Source: Clostridia bacterium
GTDB lineage: Bacteria > Bacillota > Clostridia > Lachnospirales > Anaerotignaceae
Direction of reading: 5' to 3'
DNA: 64,000 nt
NCBI GenBank assembly: GCA_022651385.1
Contig: JALCQR010000006.1
Location: 1 to 64,000, forward strand
The notes beneath the pieces are model-generated. The model was given only the letters and a program-made list of their open reading frames with translations. It was not told where the DNA came from and ran no database searches. Of this stretch, positions 24,938 to 34,593 are shown piece after piece. The position numbers and the translations under genes were made by a program. Every line of letters starts with the position of its first letter. The first letter of the stretch is position 1.

Positions 24938-26554
24938 TTATAATAAATTAAATTTTTCGCAAACCATAACTATCTTTCTTCCAGCCGGAATAAGATATAT
25001 GTCATTTTTAGTAATGCCCTTTATAAAAAGCATAAATACAAAATATACAATCATTCCGACAAGTATTGAAATTACTGTAGATATGCTTGTAATATGCGTA
25101 ACCATATAACTTCCCTTATAAGTTGCCCAGCACACAGCGCCCATTATTAAAGATGCAACAAGTGGCTTAACAAATGCCGACATCATATCAGGCTTAAACT
25201 TTGTTGCATGTACAAGTGCCAAAAGGTTAAGCCCTGATGCCACAATATAACAGAAAATGGTTGATATAACGGCACCTTTTACATTTATAGAAGGTATTAT
25301 AATAAGGAAATAATTAAGCACTATTTTAACAACAGCCCCGAAAACGGCGTTTATCGCCGGTATTTGAACTTTTCCAATTCCCTGTAATGTTCCTGTAACT
25401 ATTTGGGAAAGAGCAAGGAATATGATTGATATAGAGCCTATTTTTAAAAGGCTGCCACCTTCCGGCACACTTGGAAAAAGCAGATATAAAATCTGGTCAG
25501 CAAGCACAGCCATGCCTATAGCCGCTGGTATTGATATTATCATTGAAATTTTTATTGACATATTTATCTTTCTTTGCACTGCCGCTCTGTCATTAAGCAC
25601 CATTGATGAAGCAATATTCGGAATAGACGCGGTGGCAACAGCAGTTGAAATTGCAACAGGCAAAGTGGTAAGCGTTACATATTTTCCCTGAAGCTGTCCA
25701 TATAAACTTTCGGCCTGATTAGCTGTAAAAGCTCCAGATTCAAGGAGTCTTGACATAACCATGGACATATCAACAAGATTTGTAATACTGTAAACCGCTG
25801 TTCCAATAATAATCGGTACAGCAGTCATAAGAAGTATTTTAAGAATACGCCAGTTTGATTCTATTTTATATTTTCCCGCATTTTTGCGCATACGCTTATG
25901 GATAGGCTTCCTGTTTACTCCATAAGCAAGCAAAACTATAAGAAAACCTGAAAAAGCACCTATTCCGGTACCTGCCGTACCTCCGGCAGCGCTCAAAGCC
26001 ACTGACCGGTTAATAAGAACATAAGCAAGCACTACGCTAAAAATTGCATTAAAAACCTGTTCTATAATCTGGCTTATGGCAGTAGGAACCATATTATTCA
26101 TGCCCTGAAAATACCCACGTACTACAGACATTATTCCAACGATAAATATAGTTGGGGCAAGGGTGATAAGAGTATAATATGCATCTGGTATTTTACAGAC
26201 GTAAACTGCAATACTTTTAGCAAAAAAAATCAGTAAAAGCATGAATATAAATCCAAGAGTTCCCGAAAAAGCAAGCGATACTTTAAATACCTTATGTGCA
26301 TTTTTGTATTCCCTTAATGCTATTCTTTCTGATACCATCTTGCCTATTGCAGACGGAAGACCGGCTGAAGAAAGTATAAGCAGGAAATTATAGACTTGAT
26401 ACCCAGCTGAATATATTGCATTTCCTCTGTCACCGATTATAGCCGTCATAGGCACTCTGTAGAGAAAGCCTATAAAACGCACAATTATCCCGGCCGTAGC
26501 AAGTATTGCTGCCTGTTTTAGGAAAGTACTGCCTTTTTTACTGCTCTTTTCCAT
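24938..26554 (-). CDS. Polysaccharide flippase, SpoVB/MurJ-like (MOP superfamily)
   Basis: A 538-residue integral membrane protein with about 14 hydrophobic segments. It belongs to the MVF/PST group of lipid-linked sugar flippases, which in spore formers includes SpoVB (cortex precursor export) and the MurJ-like YtgP. The N-terminal AAILATAGIIVRFIGFLYRVP stretch is the Arg-containing first helix typical of the group. Which of the two roles applies cannot be decided from sequence alone. It lies 24 nt after typA with a GAGGTG site, in the same transcript. Confidence 0.88.
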   Translation of the reverse strand: MEKSSKKGSTFLKQAAILATAGIIVRFIGFLYRVPMTAIIGDRGNAIYSAGYQVYNFLLILSSAGLPSAIGKMVSERIALREYKNAHKVFKVSLAFSGTLGFIFMLLLIFFAKSIAVYVCKIPDAYYTLITLAPTIFIVGIMSVVRGYFQGMNNMVPTAISQIIEQVFNAIFSVVLAYVLINRSVALSAAGGTAGTGIGAFSGFLIVLLAYGVNRKPIHKRMRKNAGKYKIESNWRILKILLMTAVPIIIGTAVYSITNLVDMSMVMSRLLESGAFTANQAESLYGQLQGKYVTLTTLPVAISTAVATASIPNIASSMVLNDRAAVQRKINMSIKISMIISIPAAIGMAVLADQILYLLFPSVPEGGSLLKIGSISIIFLALSQIVTGTLQGIGKVQIPAINAVFGAVVKIVLNYFLIIIPSINVKGAVISTIFCYIVASGLNLLALVHATKFKPDMMSAFVKPLVASLIMGAVCWATYKGSYMVTHITSISTVISILVGMIVYFVFMLFIKGITKNDIYLIPAGRKIVMVCEKFNLL

Positions 26555-26578
26555 AAAAACACCTCAAGTGACAAAATT

Positions 26579-28432
26579 TCACTGGTTTGCGTTCTGATCC
26601 ATTTGCTGCTGACGATTTCTTGCTTTTTTACGTAGCTGACTATCAAGCACGTTCTTTCTCATTCTAAGTGATTTAGGCGTTACTTCCACATACTCATCCT
26701 CAGCTATAAACTCAAGACACTGCTCAAGTGACATTTCAATTGGAGGAACAAGTTTTAAAGCCTCATCAGAGCCGGATGCACGCGTATTTGTAAGCTGTTT
26801 TTTCTTACATACATTTACTTCCATATCATCCTGACGCGAGTTTCTGCCGATAATCATTCCGGCATATACCTTAACGCCCGGTCCTATAAATAAATCTCCT
26901 CTATCTTGAGCGTTAAACAGTCCGTATGCGACTGATTCACCGCTTTCAAAAGCTATAAGAGAACCCTGTGAACGCTTTGATATTTCGCCTTTATATGGTT
27001 CATATCCAGAAAATACGGAATTTATTACACCATTGCCCCTTGTATCTGTAAGGAACTCGTTTTTATATCCTATAAGTCCTCTGGCCGGAATCTTAAACAC
27101 AAGCCTTGTATATCCTCCGTTTGAAGGATGCATATCCGTCATTTCGCCTTTTCTTGAGCCAAGCTTTTCAATAACATTCCCTACAAATTCTTCCGGAACA
27201 TCAATATAAACTTCTTCCATAGGCTCGCATTTTTCACCGTTAATATTTCTATAAAGCACTTCAGGCTTTGCAACTTGGAATTCATATCCTTCACGTCTCA
27301 TTGTTTCAATAAGTATCGAAAGATGAAGTTCGCCACGTCCGGATACTTTAAAAGCCTCAGTTGTTTCAGTATCTTCAACTCTAAGGCTTACATCAGTGTT
27401 TAGTTCTCTGTAAAGTCTCTCGCGAAGATGTCTGCTTGTTACAAATTTGCCTTCCTTTCCGGCAAACGGACTGTTATTTACAATAAATTTCATAGAAAGT
27501 GTAGGCTCTGAAATTTTTACAAAAGGCAGCGGCTTAGGATACTCAGGCGAACAAAGTGTATCGCCGATATGGATATCTTCTATACCGGATATAGCAACTA
27601 TAGAGCCAAAAGATGCCTCTTTTACCTCAACTCTTTTAAGTCCTTCATATACATAAAGCTTGCTTATCTTAACTTTTTCGGTTTTCTCCGGCTCATGTAT
27701 ATTAACTATTACACAATCTTCATTTACTTTTATTGTACCGTTTTCAATTTTTCCTATGCCTATTCTTCCTACATATTCGCTGTAATCAATAGTAGTTATA
27801 AGAGTTTGCATAGGAGCATCAATATCACCCTCAGGTGCTGGTATATGGTTAATTATTGCTTCAAAAAGGCATCTCATGTCTTTTCCCGGAACATTATAGT
27901 CAAGTGTTGCAACACCGTCTCTTGCAGATGCAAATACAAACGGAGAATCCAGCTGTTTTTCGTTAGCGTCAAGCTCCATAAAAAGTTCAAGTACTTCATC
28001 CACTACCTCGCCGCATCTTGCTTCAGGCCTGTCCATTTTATTGATGCATACTACTACAGGAAGATCAAGTTCAAGAGCTTTTTTAAGCACGAATCTTGTC
28101 TGAGGCATAGGGCCTTCAAATGCATCAACTACAAGTACAACACCGTTAACCATTTTAAGAACACGTTCAACCTCTCCTCCAAAATCGGCATGGCCTGGTG
28201 TGTCAACAATATTTATTTTTACTCCTTCGTAATGAACAGATGTGTTTTTAGAAAGAATAGTTATTCCTCTTTCTCTTTCTATATCGCCTGAATCCATTAC
28301 CCTGTCCTGAACCACTTGATTAGCTCTGAAAGTACCGCTTTGTTTTAAAAGTTCGTCTACAAGAGTAGTTTTGCCATGGTCAACATGGGCAATTATAGCA
28401 ACATTACGAATATCATTTCTTTTTGTTCTCAT
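26579..28432 (-). CDS. typA: Ribosome-associated GTPase TypA/BipA
   Basis: Translational GTPase that aids 50S assembly at low temperature or under stress. G1 AHVDHGKTT lies near residues 15-23, switch [14 protein letters not shown] near 77-88, NKMD near 132. The elongation-factor-like domains II, III and V and the BipA-specific C-terminus ([13 protein letters not shown]) are present. Length 617 is standard. A TTGATA, 17 nt, TAAAAT promoter lies 50 nt upstream. Confidence 0.96.
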   Translation of the reverse strand: MRTKRNDIRNVAIIAHVDHGKTTLVDELLKQSGTFRANQVVQDRVMDSGDIERERGITILSKNTSVHYEGVKINIVDTPGHADFGGEVERVLKMVNGVVLVVDAFEGPMPQTRFVLKKALELDLPVVVCINKMDRPEARCGEVVDEVLELFMELDANEKQLDSPFVFASARDGVATLDYNVPGKDMRCLFEAIINHIPAPEGDIDAPMQTLITTIDYSEYVGRIGIGKIENGTIKVNEDCVIVNIHEPEKTEKVKISKLYVYEGLKRVEVKEASFGSIVAISGIEDIHIGDTLCSPEYPKPLPFVKISEPTLSMKFIVNNSPFAGKEGKFVTSRHLRERLYRELNTDVSLRVEDTETTEAFKVSGRGELHLSILIETMRREGYEFQVAKPEVLYRNINGEKCEPMEEVYIDVPEEFVGNVIEKLGSRKGEMTDMHPSNGGYTRLVFKIPARGLIGYKNEFLTDTRGNGVINSVFSGYEPYKGEISKRSQGSLIAFESGESVAYGLFNAQDRGDLFIGPGVKVYAGMIIGRNSRQDDMEVNVCKKKQLTNTRASGSDEALKLVPPIEMSLEQCLEFIAEDEYVEVTPKSLRMRKNVLDSQLRKKARNRQQQMDQNANQ

Positions 28433-28482
28433 TAAGTATTACTCCCAATCTTTTTTATCTTTCAAAATAATCTAACCAAAAC

Positions 28483-28511
28483 ATTTTACCATATGACATT
28501 TATATTATCAA
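28483..28511 (-). promoter_or_regulatory. Sigma-A promoter of typA
   Basis: TTGATA (28511-28506), 17 nt, TAAAAT (28488-28483) on the minus strand. Confidence 0.7.
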
Positions 28512-28605
28512 ATAATTTATAAAAAAATATTTCAAAATTTATAATAAATTGCCAAATTAATTCATGTTTATGAAATTTGTGCTCTTTTTAAACTTTATAA
28601 AACCC

Positions 28606-28640
28606 AAGAAAAAAAGACTGCCAGCTTATACTGACAGTCT
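28606..28640 (-). terminator. Terminator of the cold-shock gene
   Basis: AGACTGTCAG and CTGGCAGTCT pair around a six-base loop and are followed by TTTTTTTC on the minus strand. Confidence 0.85.
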
Positions 28641-28710
28641 CAGTTGTTTCTAATCTGTTATCTATATATCAAATGTTCTAAGAAGTACAGTTGACTATAT
28701 CGCTAATTGA

Positions 28711-28911
28711 TTATAAACGAACTACATTTGCAGCCTGTGGTCCCTTAGCACCCTGAACTACATCGAATTCTACTTGCTGACCCTCTTCAAGTGTCTTGTA
28801 GCCATCAGCCTGAATAGCTGAGAAATGTACAAATACGTCATCCTCACCTTCAACAGAAATGAACCCGAAACCTTTTTCTGCATTGAACCACTTTACTGTA
28901 CCTTTTTTCAT
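28711..28911 (-). CDS. Cold-shock-domain protein (CspA family)
   Basis: A 66-residue single-stranded nucleic-acid chaperone. RNP1 KGFGFI (13-18) and RNP2 VFVHF (26-30) are intact, and the whole protein is one cold-shock domain. It is monocistronic, with a strong promoter at 28963-28991, an AGGAGG site and a terminator. The leader is only about 45 nt, too short for the long cold-responsive leader of E. coli cspA. Confidence 0.96.
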   Translation of the reverse strand: MKKGTVKWFNAEKGFGFISVEGEDDVFVHFSAIQADGYKTLEEGQQVEFDVVQGAKGPQAANVVRL

Positions 28912-28962
28912 TGAAAGATCCTCCTACCATATAAAAAAAAATATATATTTGAAACAATTACA

Positions 28963-28991
28963 AGAATAGCACAAATTCTAAAATGTGTCAA
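28963..28991 (-). promoter_or_regulatory. Sigma-A promoter of the cold-shock gene
   Basis: TTGACA (28991-28986), 17 nt, TATTCT (28968-28963) on the minus strand; an extended TGC precedes the -10. Confidence 0.8.
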
Positions 28992-29028
28992 CAGATTTTT
29001 TATTTTTTTATATAATTTAAACCGACTT

Positions 29029-29493
29029 TTATGCTTTGTATCTCTCATCTTTTAGCAAATTTTCACCTGAAGCGGCTTTTCTCGCCAATTCATCGCATCT
29101 TTCGTTATACAAATTGTCCGCATGGCCTTTAACCCATATGAAATTTACGCTGTGCTCTTTAAGCAAGTTATCCAGTTTAATCCATAAATCGCTGTTTGAA
29201 GCTTTTTCAGTTTTTGTTCTCATCCAATTATTCTTTTTCCATTTTTCCATCCAGCCTTTATTTATAGCATCAACAACATATTTTGAATCACTGTACAAAT
29301 TCACGCTGCAAGGCTCCTTAAGTGCAGAAAGCGCTGCAATTACCGCCAGTATTTCCATTCTGTTATTTGTTGTAAGCTCATATCCCTGAGAAAGCTCTTT
29401 TTTCCTTCCGCCATACATCAATACGGCGCCATAGCCACCGTTTCCGGGGTTTCCTGAGCAGGCCCCGTCAGTATAAATATCAACCGTTTTCAT
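29029..29493 (-). CDS. rnhA: Ribonuclease HI
   Basis: Cleaves the RNA strand of RNA-DNA hybrids. The catalytic DEDD residues are Asp9 (YTDGACSGNPG), Glu47, Asp69 (SDSKYV) and Asp134, at almost the same positions as in E. coli RNase HI. The 154-residue length matches. I use the ATG at 29493 because AAAGGAG lies 6 nt upstream; a 24-residue in-frame extension inside ispD is not part of the family. It overlaps the end of ispD by 14 nt. Confidence 0.95.
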   Translation of the reverse strand: MKTVDIYTDGACSGNPGNGGYGAVLMYGGRKKELSQGYELTTNNRMEILAVIAALSALKEPCSVNLYSDSKYVVDAINKGWMEKWKKNNWMRTKTEKASNSDLWIKLDNLLKEHSVNFIWVKGHADNLYNERCDELARKAASGENLLKDERYKA

Positions 29494-30184
29494 CTGTTTT
29501 CTCCTTTTCATATATTGCTTTGGCCAAATACATATCCTCAGGTGTTGTAATTTTAATATTTTCATAACTTCCGCGACTTATGAAAATTTTATTTCCGGCA
29601 AGCTCAGCCACTGAAGCGTCGTCTGTCACGCTGCTGTTATTACCAAGCTTTGAATAAGCTTTCACAATAAGACTGTATTTAAAAGTCTGCGGAGTCTGAA
29701 CAGCATATAATTTTGACCTGTCCGGAGTATATTCCGCAAAACCTTCCTTATTAATTTTTTTTATCGTATCTTTTACAGGAACTGCAGGCACACAAGCATC
29801 GTATTTTTTAACATCAGCGTAAATTTTCGCAATATCGCTTACTTTTACAAACGGCCTTACACCGTCATGAATAAATACGTATTCACATTTTTTGTTACAT
29901 GCCTTTAAACCATTAATCACAGAATTACAGCGCTCATTTCCGCCCTCAACTACATTTATTGACTTTTCGCTTTTTACAGAATCTAATATTTTATTGCAGT
30001 CATCAAAATGTTGTAAAGATGTTACAATTATTATTTCGTTTATAAATGTACATTTTAAAAACTTTTCAACAGTCAATAACAGTATGCTTTTTCCGTTTAT
30101 TTTGAGAAACTGTTTGTCAATATCACTTTTCATACGCTTGCCTTTTCCGGCTGCAACAATAACGGCAGAACAAAAAGCACTCAT
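29480..30184 (-). CDS. ispD: 2-C-methyl-D-erythritol 4-phosphate cytidylyltransferase
   Basis: Third step of the MEP isoprenoid pathway: couples MEP with CTP. The CTP-binding glycine loop VAAGKGKRMKSD lies near residues 9-20, and the conserved FIHDGVRPFV and PVKDTIK segments follow. The ATG at 30184 has GGAGG upstream; an upstream in-frame TTG lies inside that site. The ispF partner is not adjacent. Order yacL-ispD is as in Bacillus. Confidence 0.95.
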   Translation of the reverse strand: MSAFCSAVIVAAGKGKRMKSDIDKQFLKINGKSILLLTVEKFLKCTFINEIIIVTSLQHFDDCNKILDSVKSEKSINVVEGGNERCNSVINGLKACNKKCEYVFIHDGVRPFVKVSDIAKIYADVKKYDACVPAVPVKDTIKKINKEGFAEYTPDRSKLYAVQTPQTFKYSLIVKAYSKLGNNSSVTDDASVAELAGNKIFISRGSYENIKITTPEDMYLAKAIYEKEKTDENG

Positions 30185-30197
30185 TTTTACCTCCAAA

Positions 30198-30238
30198 ATA
30201 TCAAAAGCCTGTTTTGCGCATTACCGTAAAAACAGGCT
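30198..30238 (-). terminator. Hairpin between yacL and ispD (terminator or attenuator)
   Basis: AGCCTGTTTT and AAAACAGGCT pair perfectly (10 bp), followed by TTTGATATTTT on the minus strand. It sits between the yacL stop and the ispD ribosome site, so it may reduce read-through. Confidence 0.6.
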
Positions 30239-30243
30239 AAAGT

Positions 30244-31302
30244 TTAATCTTTTTTCTTTCCGAATATCATACGTCCTGCTGCTGTTTGAAGAACACTTGT
30301 AACAGTTACATTAATAGTCTCGCCAATAAATTTGTTTCCACCATCTACAACAATCATTGTTCCGTCATTTAGATAAGCAACTCCTTGTCCATTTTCTTTT
30401 CCGTTTTTGATTATTGTAACAGTCATTTCCTCCCCAGGGAGCACAACAGGCTTTATGGCATTAGAAAGCTCATTTATATTAAGTACCATTACACCCTGAA
30501 ACTCAGCCACCTTGTTTAAATTATAGTCGTTTGTTACAACAAAGGCATCCATTTTTTGAGCCATTTTTAAAAGTTTTGAATCAACCTCAAGGCGTTCTTT
30601 ACAGTTAAAATCCACAATTTCCACACTTACTGTAAGTTGTTTTTGTATTTCGTTAAGTATATCGAGGCCTCTCCTGCCACGATTTCTTTTAAGTGAGTCA
30701 GATGAATCGGCAATGTGGCGCAGCTCTTCAAGAACGAAATTGGGAATTATAATTTTTCCCTCTATAAATCCGGTTTTTAATAAATCAAGTATTCTTCCAT
30801 CAATTATTACACTGGTATCAAGAATTTTAGGTTTTCCGTATGTATTATTTTTACCTATTTTTGAATTTTGTATGATTCCATCAAACCCAATTTCATCTTT
30901 TTTTCTTCTGGCCACCCTATATCCGAGAAAGCCAAGCACAAGGTTTAAAATTACAACAATACAAGAACCTATAAACCCATACTTACTAATTGGAATACCA
31001 ATAAGATTAGCAATTATAAGACCGGCCATTATTCCAAAAATACTTGCAAGCAATTCTTTAAGACTCATATTTGAGAGATTTGCTTCTGCTTTTTCCATTT
31101 TGTTTAAAATAGCATCTGAAATAAAAGGGGCAAAAGTAAAGAAAAATATTATTCCCAAAACTATTCCGCCTACTATAGGAACAGAGGCAGGAATATATTG
31201 TCCAATTTTTTGGATGTTCGCATAATATACCAATCTAAACAAAAAACCAAAAGCAACACCTACAGCCAAGCTTATAATTAATTCTAAAAGTCTTTTAAGC
31301 AC
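30244..31302 (-). CDS. yacL: PIN and TRAM domain membrane protein (YacL family)
   Basis: Four N-terminal membrane helices (within about residues 1-130) are followed by a PIN-type ribonuclease fold (ILDTSVIIDGRI near 160-171, TNDYNLNKVAE near 260) and a C-terminal TRAM domain. The cellular substrate of this family is not settled. The GTG at 31302 is chosen because AAAGGAGGG lies 7 nt upstream, giving 352 residues. It follows carD but a strong terminator separates them. Confidence 0.9.
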   Translation of the reverse strand: MLKRLLELIISLAVGVAFGFLFRLVYYANIQKIGQYIPASVPIVGGIVLGIIFFFTFAPFISDAILNKMEKAEANLSNMSLKELLASIFGIMAGLIIANLIGIPISKYGFIGSCIVVILNLVLGFLGYRVARRKKDEIGFDGIIQNSKIGKNNTYGKPKILDTSVIIDGRILDLLKTGFIEGKIIIPNFVLEELRHIADSSDSLKRNRGRRGLDILNEIQKQLTVSVEIVDFNCKERLEVDSKLLKMAQKMDAFVVTNDYNLNKVAEFQGVMVLNINELSNAIKPVVLPGEEMTVTIIKNGKENGQGVAYLNDGTMIVVDGGNKFIGETINVTVTSVLQTAAGRMIFGKKKD

Positions 31303-31342
31303 AAGTTTTCCCTCCTTTCTTAATATAATATCACAAAACTTA

Positions 31343-31389
31343 AAAAAATAAATCACAAATCGAAACTTAAAAAAATTAATTTGTGATTT
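31343..31389 (-). terminator. Terminator between carD and yacL
   Basis: AAATCACAAAT and ATTTGTGATTT pair perfectly around a 17-nt AT-rich loop and are followed by a T-rich run on the minus strand. Confidence 0.75.
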
Positions 31390-31407
31390 TATTTATATTA
31401 TATAATA

Positions 31408-31887
31408 TCAGCAAAACAGCTCTTTAGCAAGATACTCTTCAGCTTTATTCTTTTCTATTTTACACGAAAATATGACTTCGCTCAACACAATCTGCCTTGC
31501 ATTGTTTAACATCTTTTTCTCGGCACCGGAAAGCCCCCTGCGCCTTTCTCTTAAACATAAGGCTCTTGCCACCTCGGCAACACCCTCAAGAGTGCCCCTT
31601 TTTATTTTCTCAAGATTTTCTTTATATCTCAGATTCCAATTACTCTGAATTACTACAGGAACTGAAGCAACTTTTTTTATTGATTCTATTACTTTTTCTT
31701 TAGGTAGTATTTTTCGTATTCCTACTCTATCCGCTTTTGAAGCACCAACTTTAATTTTTAGGTTGCCGTTCGGAATGCGGATCACATAATGCTTTATTTC
31801 AGCACCATCTACCTCTTCGATTTCTATTGCTTCAACTACTCCCGCACCATACATCGGGTATACAATCGTTTCACCAATATCAAACAT
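31408..31887 (-). CDS. carD: CarD/CdnL-family RNA polymerase-binding regulator
   Basis: Binds the RNA polymerase beta subunit and stabilises open complexes at promoters. The N-terminal Tudor-like RNAP-interaction domain is clear (FDIGETIVYPMYGAGVVEAI), and the helical DNA-contacting domain follows with SNWNLRYKENLEK. Length 159 is normal. The ATG at 31887 is preferred to a TTG one codon upstream because of spacing from AAGGAG. A TTGACA, 17 nt, TAAAAT promoter lies upstream. Confidence 0.93.
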   Translation of the reverse strand: MFDIGETIVYPMYGAGVVEAIEIEEVDGAEIKHYVIRIPNGNLKIKVGASKADRVGIRKILPKEKVIESIKKVASVPVVIQSNWNLRYKENLEKIKRGTLEGVAEVARALCLRERRRGLSGAEKKMLNNARQIVLSEVIFSCKIEKNKAEEYLAKELFC

Positions 31888-31962
31888 CAAAACGCACTCC
31901 TTTTTTCTAATTTACATTTTTTTCTTCTAATCTCTTTATATCCAGTTTAAAGCAAATTTATA

Positions 31963-31991
31963 ATTTTATCAACTCTTTTTTTAAATGTCAA
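31963..31991 (-). promoter_or_regulatory. Sigma-A promoter of carD
   Basis: TTGACA (31991-31986), 17 nt, TAAAAT (31968-31963) on the minus strand. Confidence 0.8.
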
Positions 31992-32033
31992 TACAAAATT
32001 AACAAAAAATTAATTATTTCGAGTTTAATTCTA

Positions 32034-32062
32034 TTGACACCAACTTTTAAAAATGATAAAGT
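32034..32062 (+). promoter_or_regulatory. Sigma-A promoter of degV
   Basis: TTGACA (32034-32039), 17 nt, TAAAGT (32057-32062); the carD and degV promoters are divergent. Confidence 0.7.
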
Positions 32063-32113
32063 ATGTAATGATTATAAGACATAGTTTTTAAAACAAGAAA
32101 TGGAGGTATTGAA

Positions 32114-33001
32114 ATGTCTTATTTTGAGATATTTACAGATGGTGCTGCAGACATTCCTTTGAAAACCGCTAAAAGTAAAGGCATTAATATAATTCCTTTT
32201 TACATTTCATTTGACGGCAACACGTATTTAAAAGAACTTAAAGATCTCTCGCTTGAAATATTTTACAATAAAATTTTAGATGAGGGGCTTTTTCCAAAGA
32301 CATCATTGCCTTCCGTTAATGATTATATAGATGCTTTTACACCTACGCTTAAAAACGGCAAAGATGTAATATGTTTTACTATTACACATACGTTAAGCGG
32401 TTCCGTACAGTCAGCTCGTGCAGCAGCAGATATTTTAAATGAAAAGTACAGTTCAAAAATATACGTTATCGATTCTTTTTTGGCAACTGGTGCTCAGCAG
32501 CTTTTAATATATGAAGCTATGCGTATGAGAGATTTGGGGTTGTCAGCCGAAATAGCCTTTAAGTTATGTGAGAAGTGTAAAAAAACCGGCAGAATTATGT
32601 TTATAGTTGGTTCTTTGGCTTATTTTGAAAAAGGAGGACGTATAGGAAAACTTGCCGCCCTTTCCGGCAGTATTTTAAAAATAAAGCCTCTTATTGAGTT
32701 AAAAAATGCCGAGGTAAATGTAGGCGGTGTAGCAAGAAGCCGCAAAAACGGCTTAAAGAAACTTGTTGAAATGACAAGCAAATATTTTTCAAAATATAAT
32801 GAGTTTGCGAAAGATTATACTTTTATTGCCGGCACAACAAATAACTGGAATGAAATGCCGGAATTTGAAGATATACTGTGTGAAAGCATTGTACCAAGAA
32901 GCAATCTTCTGTCTCCCTTTCAGATTGGAGCAACAATTGCAGCTCACACAGGCCCGGATACTACAGGAATATGTTTTTTAAAAAAATATGACCGTTTATA
33001 A
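32114..33001 (+). CDS. DegV family fatty-acid-binding protein (FakB-like)
   Basis: DegV/FakB proteins hold a fatty acid so that FakA can phosphorylate it for phospholipid synthesis. The N-terminal EIFTDGAADIPL, the THTLSGS loop near residue 93 and the GGVARSRKNGLKKL segment near 200 follow the family. Length 295 is normal. No fakA gene is in the window. The ATG follows TGGAGG, and the gene has its own promoter and terminator. Confidence 0.93.
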   Translation: MSYFEIFTDGAADIPLKTAKSKGINIIPFYISFDGNTYLKELKDLSLEIFYNKILDEGLFPKTSLPSVNDYIDAFTPTLKNGKDVICFTITHTLSGSVQSARAAADILNEKYSSKIYVIDSFLATGAQQLLIYEAMRMRDLGLSAEIAFKLCEKCKKTGRIMFIVGSLAYFEKGGRIGKLAALSGSILKIKPLIELKNAEVNVGGVARSRKNGLKKLVEMTSKYFSKYNEFAKDYTFIAGTTNNWNEMPEFEDILCESIVPRSNLLSPFQIGATIAAHTGPDTTGICFLKKYDRL

Positions 33002-33046
33002 AAATACCCGAACATTGAACTTACATCAATGTTCGGGTATTTTACT
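33001..33046 (+). terminator. Terminator of degV
   Basis: AAAATACCCGAACATTGA pairs with TCAATGTTCGGGTATTTT, followed by ACTTTTC. The perfect stem has A- and T-tracts on both sides, so it can also end the convergent hydrogenase operon. Confidence 0.85.
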
Positions 33047-33085
33047 TTTCCTGGCTCTATTAATTATACATAGTAGAGATTTTAT

Positions 33086-34573
33086 TTATTTATTTATATT
33101 ATAATTCCTTTCAAGATTAACACTCTCAAGATCAAATACTCTGACAGCCTGCACACTTGTCTCTTCTTTAGAAAGTTTTCCGTATTTATCAACTTCCGTA
33201 ACATCTTTAGGTCCGTGTGAAAGAGAAGCAGCGCCTCCTATACATCCGCATTTGCATGCCATGCCCTCTATCATATTAGCCGTAAGTCTGCCGAAAGAAG
33301 CAACTTTCATGGTTTTTACAACTTCACTGAGCCCGTCACATTTAATCGGCTTCATATTAGCATTTATACCCAAGTCTTTGTTGGCCTGCATAACAGCTGT
33401 GGAAACTCCGCCGCTTCTTGCAAAAATCCTGCCGAAATATGAAGCATTGTCAAGTACGCTTTCCTCACATTTGGTTAAGTCGATTTCCATAGCGTCAAGT
33501 ATTGACCTAAGCTCTTCAAAAGTCATTACATAGTCTACATCGCCTTTAAGGTCAGCCTCATTTATTTCCATTTTTTTAGCTGTACATGGCCCTATAAACA
33601 CTATTCTGGCATTGTCATCCATTTGTCTTATTATTCTGGCAAGTGCAATCATAGGCGATACAGTGCCCGAAACATGGCTCATAAGCTCCGGATAGTTCTT
33701 TTCAATATACTTTACAAAAGCCGGACAGCAAGATGTCGTCATCCATTTTCTCTCTTCAATGGTATCGGCAAACTCTCTGGCCTCATGGCATGATACAATG
33801 TCAGCCCCGAGAGCCACTTCAAGACATTCGGCAAAACCAATTTTTCTTATGCCGGTTATAACCTGTTCTATTTTTGCCTCTGTAAACTGACTTGAAATTG
33901 ACGGCGCCACAATTGCGTATACTTTATATTTTGTATTGCCCTCAGAGTCTTTTATAAGCTGAAGTATGTCAAGAATAAAGGATTTATCCACGATTGCTCC
34001 AAACGGACACTGGTAAACACATGAACCGCAGGAAACACATTTATCATAATCAATGAATGCCTTTTTTTCGTCGTCAATATATATAGCCTTGGCATTGCAT
34101 GAGCGAAGGCAAGGCCTTTGTACATCGCTTATGGCATTAAACGGGCATGCGTCATGACACTTTCCGCATTCAATACACATTTCCTGATTTATATATGCTC
34201 TTTGCCCAACAACAGAAATGGCTCCCCTTGGACATACTTCCTGGCACTTATGAGCCAAACAGCCTCTGCATGCTTCTGTTACAACAAAACGGTCTACCGG
34301 ACACTCATCACATGCCGTACGAAGTATCTGAATTACATTATTGTCTTTAAGAGGCTCAATCACAATTTTTGCTCTTTCGCCTATAATGTGTCTTTCTTTG
34401 TATATACAGCATCTTGTAATCGGCTTAGGTCCCGGAATTATTGTTTTTTCTATATCGTCAAGATGTTCGCTAACATTTTCTCCCGCAATAAAACGCCTCG
34501 CCAATTCTTTGTTGACTAAGTATTTAGTATATTGAACATTGCTTTCAAATTTGCTTTTTGAATACATTCCCAT
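33086..34573 (-). CDS. [FeFe]-hydrogenase family protein with ferredoxin domains
   Basis: A 495-residue protein with two or more ferredoxin-like [4Fe-4S] domains (CIECGKCHDACP and CVSCGSCVYQCP) and a hydrogenase H-cluster domain. The three H-cluster motifs are TTSCCPAF near residue 280, GPCTAKKME near 329 and EGMACKCGC near 436; all the cysteines expected to bind the cluster are present. The L1 motif has TSCCPA and L2 begins IGPC rather than MPC, so it departs from classical HydA1. It is the last gene of the HydS-phosphatase run. The ATG at 34573 is chosen from a GAGG site; an upstream TTG overlaps the phosphatase gene by 4 nt and is also possible. Whether it makes H2 or senses redox state is unknown. 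Confidence 0.85.
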   Translation of the reverse strand: MGMYSKSKFESNVQYTKYLVNKELARRFIAGENVSEHLDDIEKTIIPGPKPITRCCIYKERHIIGERAKIVIEPLKDNNVIQILRTACDECPVDRFVVTEACRGCLAHKCQEVCPRGAISVVGQRAYINQEMCIECGKCHDACPFNAISDVQRPCLRSCNAKAIYIDDEKKAFIDYDKCVSCGSCVYQCPFGAIVDKSFILDILQLIKDSEGNTKYKVYAIVAPSISSQFTEAKIEQVITGIRKIGFAECLEVALGADIVSCHEAREFADTIEERKWMTTSCCPAFVKYIEKNYPELMSHVSGTVSPMIALARIIRQMDDNARIVFIGPCTAKKMEINEADLKGDVDYVMTFEELRSILDAMEIDLTKCEESVLDNASYFGRIFARSGGVSTAVMQANKDLGINANMKPIKCDGLSEVVKTMKVASFGRLTANMIEGMACKCGCIGGAASLSHGPKDVTEVDKYGKLSKEETSVQAVRVFDLESVNLERNYNINK

Positions 34574-34593
34574 AATATTTTCATCCTCATTAA

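Noticed and set aside
27569-28291. Plus-strand open frame of 240 codons opposite typA
   Set aside because: Its composition (Tyr, Phe, Ser, Lys, Cys rich) is that of an antisense shadow of a conserved gene.
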